Positions 47,142-55,551 of a stretch of DNA of 64,000 nt are shown here, one piece after another. The stretch is from JAFAZJ01 sp050183765. GTDB lineage: Bacteria > Pseudomonadota > Alphaproteobacteria > Reyranellales > Reyranellaceae. The notes under the pieces were generated by a model that saw only the letters and a list, made by a program, of their open reading frames with translations, was not told the origin of the DNA and ran no database searches. How positions within the stretch are numbered: the first letter of the stretch is position 1; each line of letters starts with the position of its first letter. Made by a program: the position numbers and the translations under genes. The stretch is from assembly GCA_050183765.1 (NCBI GenBank), contig JBFXAZ010000002.1:62001-126000 (forward strand). Direction: 5' to 3'.

Positions 47142-47876
47142 TCATCGGAACGCCATCCACAGCAGCGAGATGCCGGCTATCAGCATCACGCCATCGATAA
47201 GGCGGCGGAAGAGTTCGGGCTTCATGTCGCCCAGGAAGCGTCGGGCAATGAACGGGCCGACCATCAGCGAGGCGCCGACGATCAGGCCGTGGACGATCGC
47301 CTCCACCGGCAGCGCGCCCGAGACGCGGAAGGTCGCGGCCTTGCTGAGGTACATCACGAGTGAGGTGGCCGCCTCGGTGGCGATGAAGGCGCCTTTCACC
47401 AGGCCGTAGGCCGTGAACGCCGCCACGCTGAGCGGCCCGGTCGAGGCGACGATGCCGGTGAGGAAGCCGATCGCGGCGCCGATCAGCGCCAGGTGCCACC
47501 AGCCGAGCGTCACCTGACGCGCCGCCAGCCAGCGCCGCCCCGGGATCATCAGGATGAAGAAGACGCCCAGCGCCGCATCGACCACCTGCGCCGGCAGGAC
47601 CAGCAGGGTGCGCGCGCCCAGTGCCGCGGCCGGCGCGGCGGCCAGGGAATAAGCGGCGGTGGCCTTCCAGTCGACCTCGCGCCACCACGCCAGGATCTTG
47701 CTGGCGTTCGACATCGTCGCGGCGATGGCCATGATCGGGATGGTCTGCTGCGGCCCGTACTGCGCCACCAGGATTGGGATCAGGAAGATCGAGGCGCCGG
47801 TGCCGACGATGCCGCTCAGCGTGCCGGCGAACAGGCCGACCGCCAGGACGAGCAGCAGGTCGAGCGCGCCGCCCAC
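47142..47876 (-). CDS. TauE/SafE family membrane transporter
   Basis: 244 residues with about seven to eight membrane spans. The TauE/SafE N-terminus is GLFAGTLSGIVGTGASIFLIPIL; a second repeat is visible as IGAAIGFLTGIVASTGPLSV. Family members export sulfite, sulfoacetate or other small anions. The start is GTG at 47876, 4 bp after the WD40 gene's stop. It is the last gene of a CobW/WD40/TauE operon on the minus strand, so it may carry a metal-linked or sulfur compound; this is inference. Confidence 0.9.
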   Translation of the reverse strand: MGGALDLLLVLAVGLFAGTLSGIVGTGASIFLIPILVAQYGPQQTIPIMAIAATMSNASKILAWWREVDWKATAAYSLAAAPAAALGARTLLVLPAQVVDAALGVFFILMIPGRRWLAARQVTLGWWHLALIGAAIGFLTGIVASTGPLSVAAFTAYGLVKGAFIATEAATSLVMYLSKAATFRVSGALPVEAIVHGLIVGASLMVGPFIARRFLGDMKPELFRRLIDGVMLIAGISLLWMAFR

Positions 47877-47880
47877 CCGC

Positions 47881-48903
47881 TCAGCGCCTCAGATCGATCA
47901 TCTCGACGACGCCCTGGTCCGTGCCCACCGCCAGGCTCCAGCCGCCCGGCGACCAGGCCAGCGCGCTGACCTGACCGTCGCCGGCCAGCTTGATCACCGC
48001 GCTGCGCCTTGTCTTGCTGTCGCCGAGCTGCACCTCGCCGGTGTCGAAGCCGGCGGCGATGAAGGAATCGGCGGGATGGCCGGCGATCGCCGTCATGATG
48101 CCCGCGCCCTCGTCGCCGAACTGCACCGGCGGCTTGCCCTCGGGTCCCTTGCCGGCGAAGGGCCAGCCGGTGAACAGGCTGGTCGCGGTGCCGAACAGGT
48201 AGCGCGCGTCATGCGACCAGGCGAGCTGCTTGACCTTCACCGGATAGCCCGACATCTGCATGTCCTTGCCCGTGGCCAGGCGCCAGACATGCAGCGCGTT
48301 GTCCTGCGTGCCGGTGGCGATGAACTTCGAGTCGGGGCTGTAGCGCACGGCGACATGCGAGCCCTTCCATTCCAGCTTGCGCGGCTGGGCGTCGGCCGGC
48401 TTCAGCACGTGGATGGTGACGCCGCCGTAATGCGCCGCCACCAGGCGCGAGCCGTCGGGGCTGAAATCGATGTCGGCGACCGTGCTGGGATGCGGTGCCA
48501 GCAGGCGACGGCCGGCCGGGCCATGCACGATGACCTCCTTGCCGGCGACGGCGGCGAACGTGCCGGTCCTGGCATGGGCGACCAGACGCTCGAGCCAGCG
48601 ACCCCTGACCGTCTCGATCTCCTGCACCGCATCGGCGTGGCGCAACAACCGGCCGTCGTCGCCGCCGCTGATGAAGCCGTCGCCGGTGGGATCGGCGACG
48701 ATCGAGAGCGCCACGCCCTTGTGCGCCGGCTCCGGCGGCGCGGGCGCGGCCTCGCTCGTCGGATCGATGCGCCAGACACGCCCATCGCCGCCCGCCACGC
48801 CCAGGATCCGGCCGGCGCGATCGTAGGCGAGGCCGCTGACCCAGGCGCCGGTCTCGAGGCGCCGGCGCGGCGGCAGCTGCTGCGCGAAGCCCGGTACGCT
48901 CAT
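47881..48903 (-). CDS. WD40 repeat protein
   Basis: 340 residues made of about seven WD40-like blades: VSGLAYDRAGRILGVAGGDGRV, VADIDFSPDGSRLVAAHYGG, VAVRYSPDSKFIATGTQDNALHVW, VKQLAWSHDARYLFGTATS and VSALAWSPGGWSLAVGTDQG. No export signal or enzymatic motif; likely a scaffold. The ATG at 48903 overlaps the stop of the CobW gene (ATGA) and TauE follows 4 bp after its end. WD40 proteins beside CobW genes occur in other alphaproteobacteria, so the pairing looks conserved. Confidence 0.9.
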   Translation of the reverse strand: MSVPGFAQQLPPRRRLETGAWVSGLAYDRAGRILGVAGGDGRVWRIDPTSEAAPAPPEPAHKGVALSIVADPTGDGFISGGDDGRLLRHADAVQEIETVRGRWLERLVAHARTGTFAAVAGKEVIVHGPAGRRLLAPHPSTVADIDFSPDGSRLVAAHYGGVTIHVLKPADAQPRKLEWKGSHVAVRYSPDSKFIATGTQDNALHVWRLATGKDMQMSGYPVKVKQLAWSHDARYLFGTATSLFTGWPFAGKGPEGKPPVQFGDEGAGIMTAIAGHPADSFIAAGFDTGEVQLGDSKTRRSAVIKLAGDGQVSALAWSPGGWSLAVGTDQGVVEMIDLRR

Positions 48904-49916
48904 CGCGCGGTGCAGGCCGCGAAGCCGCGCCGCAGCTGCTCGCCGTCGAGCTTGCGGCCGATGAAGACCAGCTTGCTCGAACGCTTCTCGCCGTCCTTCC
49001 AGGGATTGCCCCAGTCGCCGTCCATCATCATGTGGACGCCCTGGAAGACGTATTTTTTCGACGCGCCTGAGATGTCGAGGATGCCCTTGCTGCGGAAGAT
49101 CTCGGTGCCGAACTCGCGCAGGATGGTCGAGATCCAGCGCTGGAACTTCTGGTCGTCGATCGGCTTGTCGCTGGTCAGCGAGACGCTGCCGATGTTCTCG
49201 AGATGGTCGTGATGATGATCGTGGGTCGGGTCGTCGCAGTGTTCGTGATCGTGGTCGTGCAGGTGATGATGACCTTCGTCGAGGAAGTCGGGCTCGATCT
49301 CGAGGATGCGCTTGAGGTCGAAGGCATGGCGGTCGAGGATCTCGGCCAACGCCACGGCGCTCTTCTGCGTGCGGTGCAGCCTGGCGTAGGGATTGATCTG
49401 GCGCAGCCGCGACTCGACCGTGGCCAATTCCTCCGGGCTCACCAGGTCGGTCTTGTTGAGCAGGATCACGTCGGCGAAAGCCGCTTGCTCGCGCGCCTCG
49501 ACGCCGTCGTCGACATGCAGCAGGAAATGGCGCGCATCGACCACGGTGACGATCGCGTCCAGCCGCGTGCGGCTGCGCACCTCGTCGTCCTGGAAGAAGG
49601 TCTGGGCCACCGGTCCGGGATCGGCCAGGCCGGTCGTCTCGACGATGATGCCGTCGAGCGTGCCCGGACGCTTCATCAGCCCGCCGATGACGCGGATCAG
49701 ATCGCCGCGCACGGTGCAGCAGATGCAGCCGTTGTTCATCTCGAAGATCTCTTCGTCGGTATCGACGACGATATCGTTGTCGATGCCCAGCTCGCCGAAC
49801 TCGTTGATCACCACGGCGTACTTGCGGCCGTGATTTTCCGTGAGGATCCGGTTGAGCAGGGTGGTCTTGCCGGCGCCGAGATAGCCGGTCAGCACGGTGA
49901 CAGGGACTTGGGACAT
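48900..49916 (-). CDS. CobW/COG0523 metallochaperone GTPase
   Basis: 338 residues. The P-loop is GYLGAGKTT (11-19); Walker B and base-specificity motifs are VETTGLADP and LLNKTD. The GCICC metal site characteristic of COG0523 is present in the first quarter, and residues about 225-248 form a His/Asp-rich strip (HHHLHDHDHEH and on) that should bind zinc or a similar metal. The C-terminal CobW_C domain has GILDISGASKKYVFQGVH. COG0523 proteins insert or deliver zinc, cobalt or iron. The ATG at 49916 has GGAGTGTTCGCG upstream. First gene of the CobW/WD40/TauE operon; no zinc-uptake (Zur) box was identified. Confidence 0.95.
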   Translation of the reverse strand: MSQVPVTVLTGYLGAGKTTLLNRILTENHGRKYAVVINEFGELGIDNDIVVDTDEEIFEMNNGCICCTVRGDLIRVIGGLMKRPGTLDGIIVETTGLADPGPVAQTFFQDDEVRSRTRLDAIVTVVDARHFLLHVDDGVEAREQAAFADVILLNKTDLVSPEELATVESRLRQINPYARLHRTQKSAVALAEILDRHAFDLKRILEIEPDFLDEGHHHLHDHDHEHCDDPTHDHHHDHLENIGSVSLTSDKPIDDQKFQRWISTILREFGTEIFRSKGILDISGASKKYVFQGVHMMMDGDWGNPWKDGEKRSSKLVFIGRKLDGEQLRRGFAACTAR

Positions 49917-50052
49917 CGCGAACACTCCGCTGGCGCGCCCCCGCAATAGCGCCGGTGCCGCGTCCCGTCCAGACGCGATCCCCTTTCGCGGCCAAGGGGG
50001 ATTCGGGGTAAGCTGACCCCGCAGGGGGATAGAGGGTCACAGCGGCCAGGGC

Positions 50053-52767
50053 ATGGACAGCAATCTCTTCAAGTACGTCTGGCGCAACAGCCGGCGCGAG
50101 CAGCTCATCATCCTGGGCCTGGTCGTGCTGGCGCAGGTCTTCTATTTCGCCTCGCTGAACATCCCCAAGACCATCGTCAACGACGGCATCGAGGGCAAGG
50201 CGTTCAAGACCGCCCAGACCGTGCCGTTCCTGCGCATCAACCTGCCGATTCCGTCCTTCATCTCCGACGCGGGCTCGGTCCGCCTCTTCGACGGCTTCCA
50301 CCTGGCGCAATGGCCCTACCTGGTGGGCATGAGTTGCCTGTTCCTGGTGATGGTGACGATCAACGGTCTGTTCAAGAAGACCATCAACACCCAGAAGGGC
50401 CGCATGGGCGAGCGCATGCTGCGCCGCCTGCGCTACCAGCTCTACGACCGCATCCTGCTCTTCCCGCCGGCGCATTTCCGCAAGGTCAAGCAGGCCGAGC
50501 TGGCGGGCATGATCAACAACGAGATCGAGCCGCTCGGCGGCTTCATCGGCGACGCCTATATCCAGCCCGCCTTCCTCGGCGGCCAGGCGATCACCGCCCT
50601 GCTGTTCATCGTGCTGCAGAATTTCTGGCTCGGCCTGGTCGTCATTTCCGTGCTGGCCGTGCAGGCCTTCGTCATTCCCCGCCTGCGGCGCAAGATCATC
50701 GCGCTGGGCAAGCAGCGCCAGATCACCGCCCGGCAGTTCTCCGGCCGCGTCGCGGAGACGGTCGACGGGCAGCAGGAAGTGCACGTGCACGCCGCGTCGA
50801 ACTACGAGCGCGCCGACATCGTCGGCCGGCTGGGCCGGATCTTCCACATCCGCTTCGAGCTGTTCCAGCGCAAGTTCACCGCCAAGTTCCTCAACAACCT
50901 GCTGGCGCAGATGACGCCGTTCCTGATCTATCTGATCGGCGGCTACTTCGTGCTGTTCGGCGACATGCAGGTCGGTGCCGTGGTCGGCGTGCTGCTGGCC
51001 TACAAGGACCTGCCGGGACCGGTGAAGGAGCTGATCGACTGGGACCAGCAGCGCCAGGACATGCAGCAGCGCTACGAGCAGGTGATCGAGCAGTTCGAGC
51101 CCGAGGGCATGCTGCCGCCCGAGCTGCAGGCGATTCCCGACGCCGCGGCGCCGTCGCTCACCGGCGACGTCCGGTTGAGCGGCGTGGTCGTGACCGAGGA
51201 AAGCGGCGTGCGCGCGCTCGACGGCGTATCCCTGAGCTTCCCGCTCGGCCAAAAGGTCGCCGTGGTCGGCGGTCCCGGCGGCGGCAAGGAGATGCTGGCG
51301 CAGGTCGTCGCCCGCGTCGTGTCGCCCAACGGCGGCGGCGTGGCGATCGGCGAGCGGGATCTGGCGATGCTGCCCGAGGCCACCGCCGGCGCCCGGCTGT
51401 CCTATGTCGGCCAGGACGTCTACCTGCTGCCGGTGACGATCCGCGACAACATCCTCTACGGCCTGAAGTTCCGGCCGCTCGTGGCGGCCCGGTACGAAGG
51501 CGCGGCGGCACGACACCGTGAGATCGAGGAGCGCGAAGCCCTGCGCGCCGGCAATCCGCCACTCGACGTCACCGCCGATTGGGTCGACTACCAGGCCGCC
51601 GGCGCCACCGGGCCGGACGACATCGATCATCGCATCATCGAGGCGCTGGCCGTGGTCGAGCTCGAGGCCGATGTCTACCGCTATGGCCTGCGCGGCACGA
51701 TCGATCCGGAAGCGCGGCCCGCGGTGGTGTCGGCGATCCTCGAGGCGCGCCGCGAGCTGCACAAGCGGCTGACCGATGCGGCCTTCGCCGGGCTGGTCGA
51801 GCCGTTCGACCGCGGCCGCTATAACCGCAACATGTCGGTGGCCGAGAATGTGCTGTTCGGCACGCCGGTTGGCCGCACCTTCGATCCGGAGAACATCACC
51901 GCCAATCCCTACATGCGGCGCGTGCTCAACGAGCTGGAACTGGCCACGCCGCTGGCCGAGATGGGCGTCGAGATCGCCCGCACCATGGTCGAGCTGTTCG
52001 CCGACCTGCCGGCCGGCCATCCGTTCTTCGAGCAGTTCAGCTTCATCGCCGCCGAGGACCTGCCCGACTTCCGCGCCCTGATCACGCGGCTCAGCGGCCG
52101 AACCGTCGGCGACCTCTCGTCCGAGGAGCGCGCGCGGCTGCGGGCCCTGCCCTTCCGCTACATCGAGGCGCGCCACCGCCTCGGCCTGATCGACGAGGCC
52201 ATGGAGCAGCGCCTGCTCGCGGCGCGGCACGCCTTCGCCGACGGCCTGCCGCCGGAATACGCCAGCGCCATCGAGTTTTACGATGCCGAACGCTACAACG
52301 GCGCCGGCACCCTGCAGGACAACATCCTGTTCGGACGCCTGGTCTACGGTCAGGCGCAGGGCGCCGAGCGTATCGGCGATCTGATCACCGAGGTGCTCGA
52401 CGGGCTGCAGATGCGCGCCGCCGTGGTCCAGGTCGGGCTCGACTACAATGTCGGCGTGGCCGGCAAGCGCCTGTCGGCAAGTCAGCGCCAGAAGGTCGGC
52501 ATCGCGCGCGCCCTGATCAAGCGGCCCGACCTGCTGGTGCTCAACGAGCCCACCGCGACGCTCGATGCCGCGACGCAGCAGCGCCTGCTCGACCGGATTC
52601 TCGCGGCGCGCGGCGATCTGGGTGTGCTGTGGACGCTGAGCCGCACGGCCCAGGCGGAACATTTCGACGAGGTGATCGTCATGCAGGGCGGACGGATGAC
52701 GGCGCGCGGCGCGCCATCGGCGCTGTCGGACGACAAGAGCTACACGGACCTGCTGGCGGCCGGGTGA
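50053..52767 (+). CDS. Unusual ABC half-transporter with altered nucleotide-binding motifs and a large insert
   Basis: 904 residues. About 15-345 is an ABC exporter membrane domain. The nucleotide-binding domain then departs from consensus: Walker A GGPGGGKE (406-413) has Glu413 where Ser/Thr is expected; Q454 lies in the Q-loop (YVGQD); the signature is LSASQ (807-811); Walker B reads LVLNEPT, with N831 for the usual Asp but E832 kept. Normally about 100 residues separate Walker A and signature; here it is about 400. The insert has three NxLxG blocks (DNILYG 465-470, ENVLFG 598-603, DNILFG 756-761). ATP hydrolysis may be impaired. Followed after 18 bp by a cyclic-nucleotide-binding gene. Substrate unknown. 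Confidence 0.9.
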   Translation: MDSNLFKYVWRNSRREQLIILGLVVLAQVFYFASLNIPKTIVNDGIEGKAFKTAQTVPFLRINLPIPSFISDAGSVRLFDGFHLAQWPYLVGMSCLFLVMVTINGLFKKTINTQKGRMGERMLRRLRYQLYDRILLFPPAHFRKVKQAELAGMINNEIEPLGGFIGDAYIQPAFLGGQAITALLFIVLQNFWLGLVVISVLAVQAFVIPRLRRKIIALGKQRQITARQFSGRVAETVDGQQEVHVHAASNYERADIVGRLGRIFHIRFELFQRKFTAKFLNNLLAQMTPFLIYLIGGYFVLFGDMQVGAVVGVLLAYKDLPGPVKELIDWDQQRQDMQQRYEQVIEQFEPEGMLPPELQAIPDAAAPSLTGDVRLSGVVVTEESGVRALDGVSLSFPLGQKVAVVGGPGGGKEMLAQVVARVVSPNGGGVAIGERDLAMLPEATAGARLSYVGQDVYLLPVTIRDNILYGLKFRPLVAARYEGAAARHREIEEREALRAGNPPLDVTADWVDYQAAGATGPDDIDHRIIEALAVVELEADVYRYGLRGTIDPEARPAVVSAILEARRELHKRLTDAAFAGLVEPFDRGRYNRNMSVAENVLFGTPVGRTFDPENITANPYMRRVLNELELATPLAEMGVEIARTMVELFADLPAGHPFFEQFSFIAAEDLPDFRALITRLSGRTVGDLSSEERARLRALPFRYIEARHRLGLIDEAMEQRLLAARHAFADGLPPEYASAIEFYDAERYNGAGTLQDNILFGRLVYGQAQGAERIGDLITEVLDGLQMRAAVVQVGLDYNVGVAGKRLSASQRQKVGIARALIKRPDLLVLNEPTATLDAATQQRLLDRILAARGDLGVLWTLSRTAQAEHFDEVIVMQGGRMTARGAPSALSDDKSYTDLLAAG

Positions 52768-52785
52768 TTGCACAGGGGACGGACC

Positions 52786-53238
52786 ATGAGCATCCACGAG
52801 GAAGTCGAGCTGCTGAAGGGCGTACCGCTGTTCTCCAAGCTGGAGCCCAACAAGCTGAAGCTGCTGGCCTTCACCAGCGAGCGCCTGACCTTCTCGCCCG
52901 GCCAGGATCTCTGCCGGCAGGGCGACATGGGCGATGCGATGTACGTCGTGCTCGGCGGCACCGCCGACATCATCATCGAGACGCCCTCGGGGCCGCACAA
53001 GGTGGCCGAGCTGAGGAAGAACGGCTTCGTCGGCGAGATCGCCATCCTGTGCGACGTGCCGCGCACCGCCACCGTCACCGTGCGCGAAACGCTCACGGCG
53101 CTGAAGATAACCAAGGAGCTGTTCTTCCGCATGGTCACCGAGTTCCCGACCATGGCGGTCGAGATCATGCGCGAGCTGGCCCACCGCCTCGACGACACCA
53201 ACCGACAGCTCAGCGCCATGAGGACCAGGGCCGCCTGA
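52786..53238 (+). CDS. Cyclic nucleotide-binding domain protein
   Basis: 150 residues, essentially a lone cNMP domain. The phosphate-binding cassette is GEIAILCDVPRTATVTV and the beta-roll start is FSPGQDLCRQGDMGDAMYVVL; helices (ELAHRLDDTNRQLSAM) close it. There is no DNA-binding domain, so it acts as a sensor or subunit rather than a CRP-like regulator. The ATG at 52786 follows AGGGGACGGACC; a TTG six codons upstream is less likely. Placed between the ABC gene and a methyltransferase gene on one transcript, it could gate the transporter, which is inference. Confidence 0.92.
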   Translation: MSIHEEVELLKGVPLFSKLEPNKLKLLAFTSERLTFSPGQDLCRQGDMGDAMYVVLGGTADIIIETPSGPHKVAELRKNGFVGEIAILCDVPRTATVTVRETLTALKITKELFFRMVTEFPTMAVEIMRELAHRLDDTNRQLSAMRTRAA

Positions 53239-53248
53239 TCTTCACGCC

Positions 53249-53737
53249 ATGAGCCGTCTCGACTCCTTCATCCGTCGCATGCAGGCGCAGCGCGACTGCC
53301 TCAATTACGTGGCGCCGATGGTGCGCGACATGCCGGGCCCGATCCTCGAGGTCGGCCTGGGCAACGGCCGCACCTACGACCACCTGCGCGAGCTCTTCCC
53401 GGGCCGCGCCATCCACGTCTTCGAGCGCGAGGTGCGCGCCCATCCCGACTGCATCCCGCCCGACTCGCTGCTGTTTCTGGGCGAGGCGCGCGAGACCACG
53501 GCCACCGCCTGCCGCTCGCTCGAAGGCGCCGCGGCGCTGATCCATTCCGATCTCGGCACCGGCGACCAGGCCGCCAACGCCGCGATGGGACGCTGGCTGG
53601 GACCGGCGCTCGACCGGCTGCTGGCGCCCGGCGGCTATGTCGTGGCCAACCAGCCGCTCGAGGTGCCGCGCTGGGAGCGGTTGCCCGAGCCCCCCGGCGT
53701 GCCGCGCGATCGCTATTACCTCTACCGCGCCGGCTAA
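53249..53737 (+). CDS. Small class I SAM-dependent methyltransferase
   Basis: 162 residues, short for a methyltransferase. SAM motif I is GPILEVGLGNGRTYDHL; motif II-like HVFEREVRAHPD, and the C-terminal PGGYVVANQPLEVPRW. The substrate-binding lid usual in larger enzymes is missing. The ATG at 53249 is 10 bp after the cyclic-nucleotide-binding gene, so the three genes from 50053 share a transcript. Target unknown. It overlaps the convergent GlsB-type gene by 4 bp. Confidence 0.85.
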   Translation: MSRLDSFIRRMQAQRDCLNYVAPMVRDMPGPILEVGLGNGRTYDHLRELFPGRAIHVFEREVRAHPDCIPPDSLLFLGEARETTATACRSLEGAAALIHSDLGTGDQAANAAMGRWLGPALDRLLAPGGYVVANQPLEVPRWERLPEPPGVPRDRYYLYRAG

Positions 53738-53985
53738 CGGCGGATCAGCCGCAGCAGCACCAGCAGCACGATGGCGCCCAGCACGGCGCCGAAGAAGCCC
53801 GCGGTCTGGCCGGGCCGGTAGATGTGCAGCGCCTGGCCGCCATAGGTGGCGATGATCGAGCCGACGATGCCCACCACCGTCGTGGCGATGAAGCCGCCGA
53901 CGTCGCGCCCGGGCGTCAGGAAGCGCGCCAACAGGCCGACGAAGAAGCCGATGACGATCGTGATCAGTAGCGCGCCGAGATCCAT
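53734..53985 (-). CDS. GlsB/YeaQ/YmgE (transglycosylase-associated) small membrane protein
   Basis: 83 residues. Three membrane helices with the family core LITIVIGFFVGLLARFLTPG and IVGSIIATYGGQA, ending LLVLLRLIRR. Often stress-induced. The ATG at 53985 follows GGAGGACGTC. It is divergent from the CaiB-type gene across 144 bp and overlaps the methyltransferase gene by 4 bp at the 3' end. Identity is secure, function is only general. Confidence 0.93.
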   Translation of the reverse strand: MDLGALLITIVIGFFVGLLARFLTPGRDVGGFIATTVVGIVGSIIATYGGQALHIYRPGQTAGFFGAVLGAIVLLVLLRLIRR

Positions 53986-54129
53986 GACGTCCTCCGGTCG
54001 GGTCCGCCGACCATCCATCCTATCATCCGCGTGCCGTGCATCGCTTCCGTGACAGGATCGCCATGCACGCCGGCCGCCGGCTTCGATAAAGTCGGGGCCC
54101 GAGGAAACGGTTCCTGAGGATTCAACGCA

Positions 54130-55341
54130 GTGACAGAAGAAGCGCTCCCGCTGCAGGGCATCCGGGTGCTCGATGTCAGCTCCTTCATCGCCGCGCCGGC
54201 GGCGGCCGTCGTGCTGGGCGACTGGGGCGCCGACGTCATCAAGATCGAGCCGCCGGGCGTGGGCGACCCGCACCGCCAGAGCTGGCGCAACGCCAGCTAC
54301 CCGCAGGCCGGCGTCAACTTCACCTGGCAGCTCGATGCGCGCAACAAGCGTTCGCTGGCGCTCGACCTGAAGGCGCCCGAGGGCCGCGCCGCGCTGTTGC
54401 GCCTGATCGCCCAGGCCGACGTGATGATCATCAACTTCCCGCCGCCGGTGCGCGAGCGGCTGAAGCTCGCCTGGGAGGACATCGAGCCGGTCAACCCGCG
54501 GCTGATCTATTTCTCGCTCACCGGCTATGGCGAGAGCGGCCCCGACCGCGACCGGCCGGGCTTCGACGTCACCGCCTTCTTCGCCCGTTCCGGCATCCTC
54601 GACGCGGCGCGCTACGAGGGCCAGCCGCCGCATTTCTCCCTGCCGGCGCAGGGCGACCGCAGCACCGCCATGACCATCGTCTCGGCGATCATGATCGGCC
54701 TGTTCCGCCGCGAGCGCACCGGCAAGGGCGGCTGGGTCGGCACATCGCTCTACGCCAACGGCGCCTGGTCGAACGGCACGCTCACCCAGGCGGCGATGCT
54801 GGGCGCCACCCTGCCGCCGCGCCCGCCGCGCGAACGCGCGCGCTCGGCGCTGGGCCAGCAATACGTCACCAAAGACGGCCGCTGGTTCCTGCTGATCGCC
54901 AATCCCGAGGAGAAGCACTGGCCCAACATCGCGCGCGCGCTGGGCCACGAGGAGTGGCTGCAGGATCCCCGCTTCGCCGACCGCACCACGCGGCGCACCC
55001 ATGCCGTCGAGCTGCTGGCGCTGATGGACGCGGAGATCTCGCAGAAGGACTGGTCGCACTGGAGCGCGGTGCTGAGCCGCATCGGCGTGCCGTTCGGCGA
55101 GATCGGCCGGGTGATCGACATTCCCGACGACGAGCAGGCGATACATGCCGGCATCGTCGTGCCCTGCGACGGCGAGGGCATCGCGCGTACGCTCAACAAC
55201 CCGATCCGGCTGGGCTTCGCCCAGCCGCGCCGCGCCGGCAAGCCGCCGGCCGTCGGCGAGCACAGCGAGGAAATCCTGAAGGAAGCCGGCTACGCCGAAG
55301 CCGAGATCGCCGCGATGAAGGCCAGGGGCGTCGTCGGCTAG
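54130..55341 (+). CDS. CaiB/BaiF CoA-transferase family (class III) protein
   Basis: 403 residues. Begins LPLQGIRVLDVSSFIAAPAAAVVLGDWGADVIKIE; the interlocked-dimer class III fold is marked by NKRSLALDLKAPEGR and YGESGPDRDRPGFDVTAFFARSG, the last of which carries the catalytic Asp. CoA is moved between carboxylic acids; the substrate is unknown. The start is GTG at 54130 (GTGACAGAAG), with GAGGA about nine bases before it. Alphaproteobacteria often carry dozens of such genes for carnitine, formyl- or mesaconyl-CoA and xenobiotic acids. Confidence 0.93.
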   Translation: MTEEALPLQGIRVLDVSSFIAAPAAAVVLGDWGADVIKIEPPGVGDPHRQSWRNASYPQAGVNFTWQLDARNKRSLALDLKAPEGRAALLRLIAQADVMIINFPPPVRERLKLAWEDIEPVNPRLIYFSLTGYGESGPDRDRPGFDVTAFFARSGILDAARYEGQPPHFSLPAQGDRSTAMTIVSAIMIGLFRRERTGKGGWVGTSLYANGAWSNGTLTQAAMLGATLPPRPPRERARSALGQQYVTKDGRWFLLIANPEEKHWPNIARALGHEEWLQDPRFADRTTRRTHAVELLALMDAEISQKDWSHWSAVLSRIGVPFGEIGRVIDIPDDEQAIHAGIVVPCDGEGIARTLNNPIRLGFAQPRRAGKPPAVGEHSEEILKEAGYAEAEIAAMKARGVVG

Positions 55342-55367
55342 AGCGGCGTGCGGCTTATCGGGCGCAC

Positions 55368-55438
55368 CCTGTCGTCCCGAGCGTAGCGAGGGATCCAGGC
55401 GGCTTCCCTATATCCCTCGCTACGCTGGGGATGACAGG
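55368..55438. repeat. 71-bp inverted intergenic repeat
   Basis: CCTGTCGTCCCGAGCGTAGCG (55368 on) mirrors CGCTACGCTGGGGATGACAGG (ending 55438), with AGGGATCC near the tip. This is the widespread GTAGCGAGGGATCC type. It lies after the CaiB-type gene and can form a hairpin that ends its transcript. Confidence 0.75.
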
Positions 55439-55551
55439 CAGACTCTGATTTTGCGCTCGTTGCTCCAGGACGCCGTCCATTCGCGTCCCGTTGAGGTGTT
55501 GACCCACCCCCTCGCGGCGCGGGAGGCTGCGGCGCGAGGAAACGCCCGAGG

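Noticed and set aside
49203..49949. Plus-strand 248-codon frame opposite CobW
   Set aside because: Antisense of the His-rich strip gives a Val/Met-rich start that looks protein-like, but the minus-strand gene has full GTPase motifs.
47881..53184. A minus-strand open frame of 1767 codons across the WD40, CobW and ABC gene regions
   Set aside because: Only its last 340 codons are the real WD40 gene. The rest is antisense or frame-shifted to the CobW, ABC and cNMP genes and lacks any domain; long chance frames are expected at this GC content.
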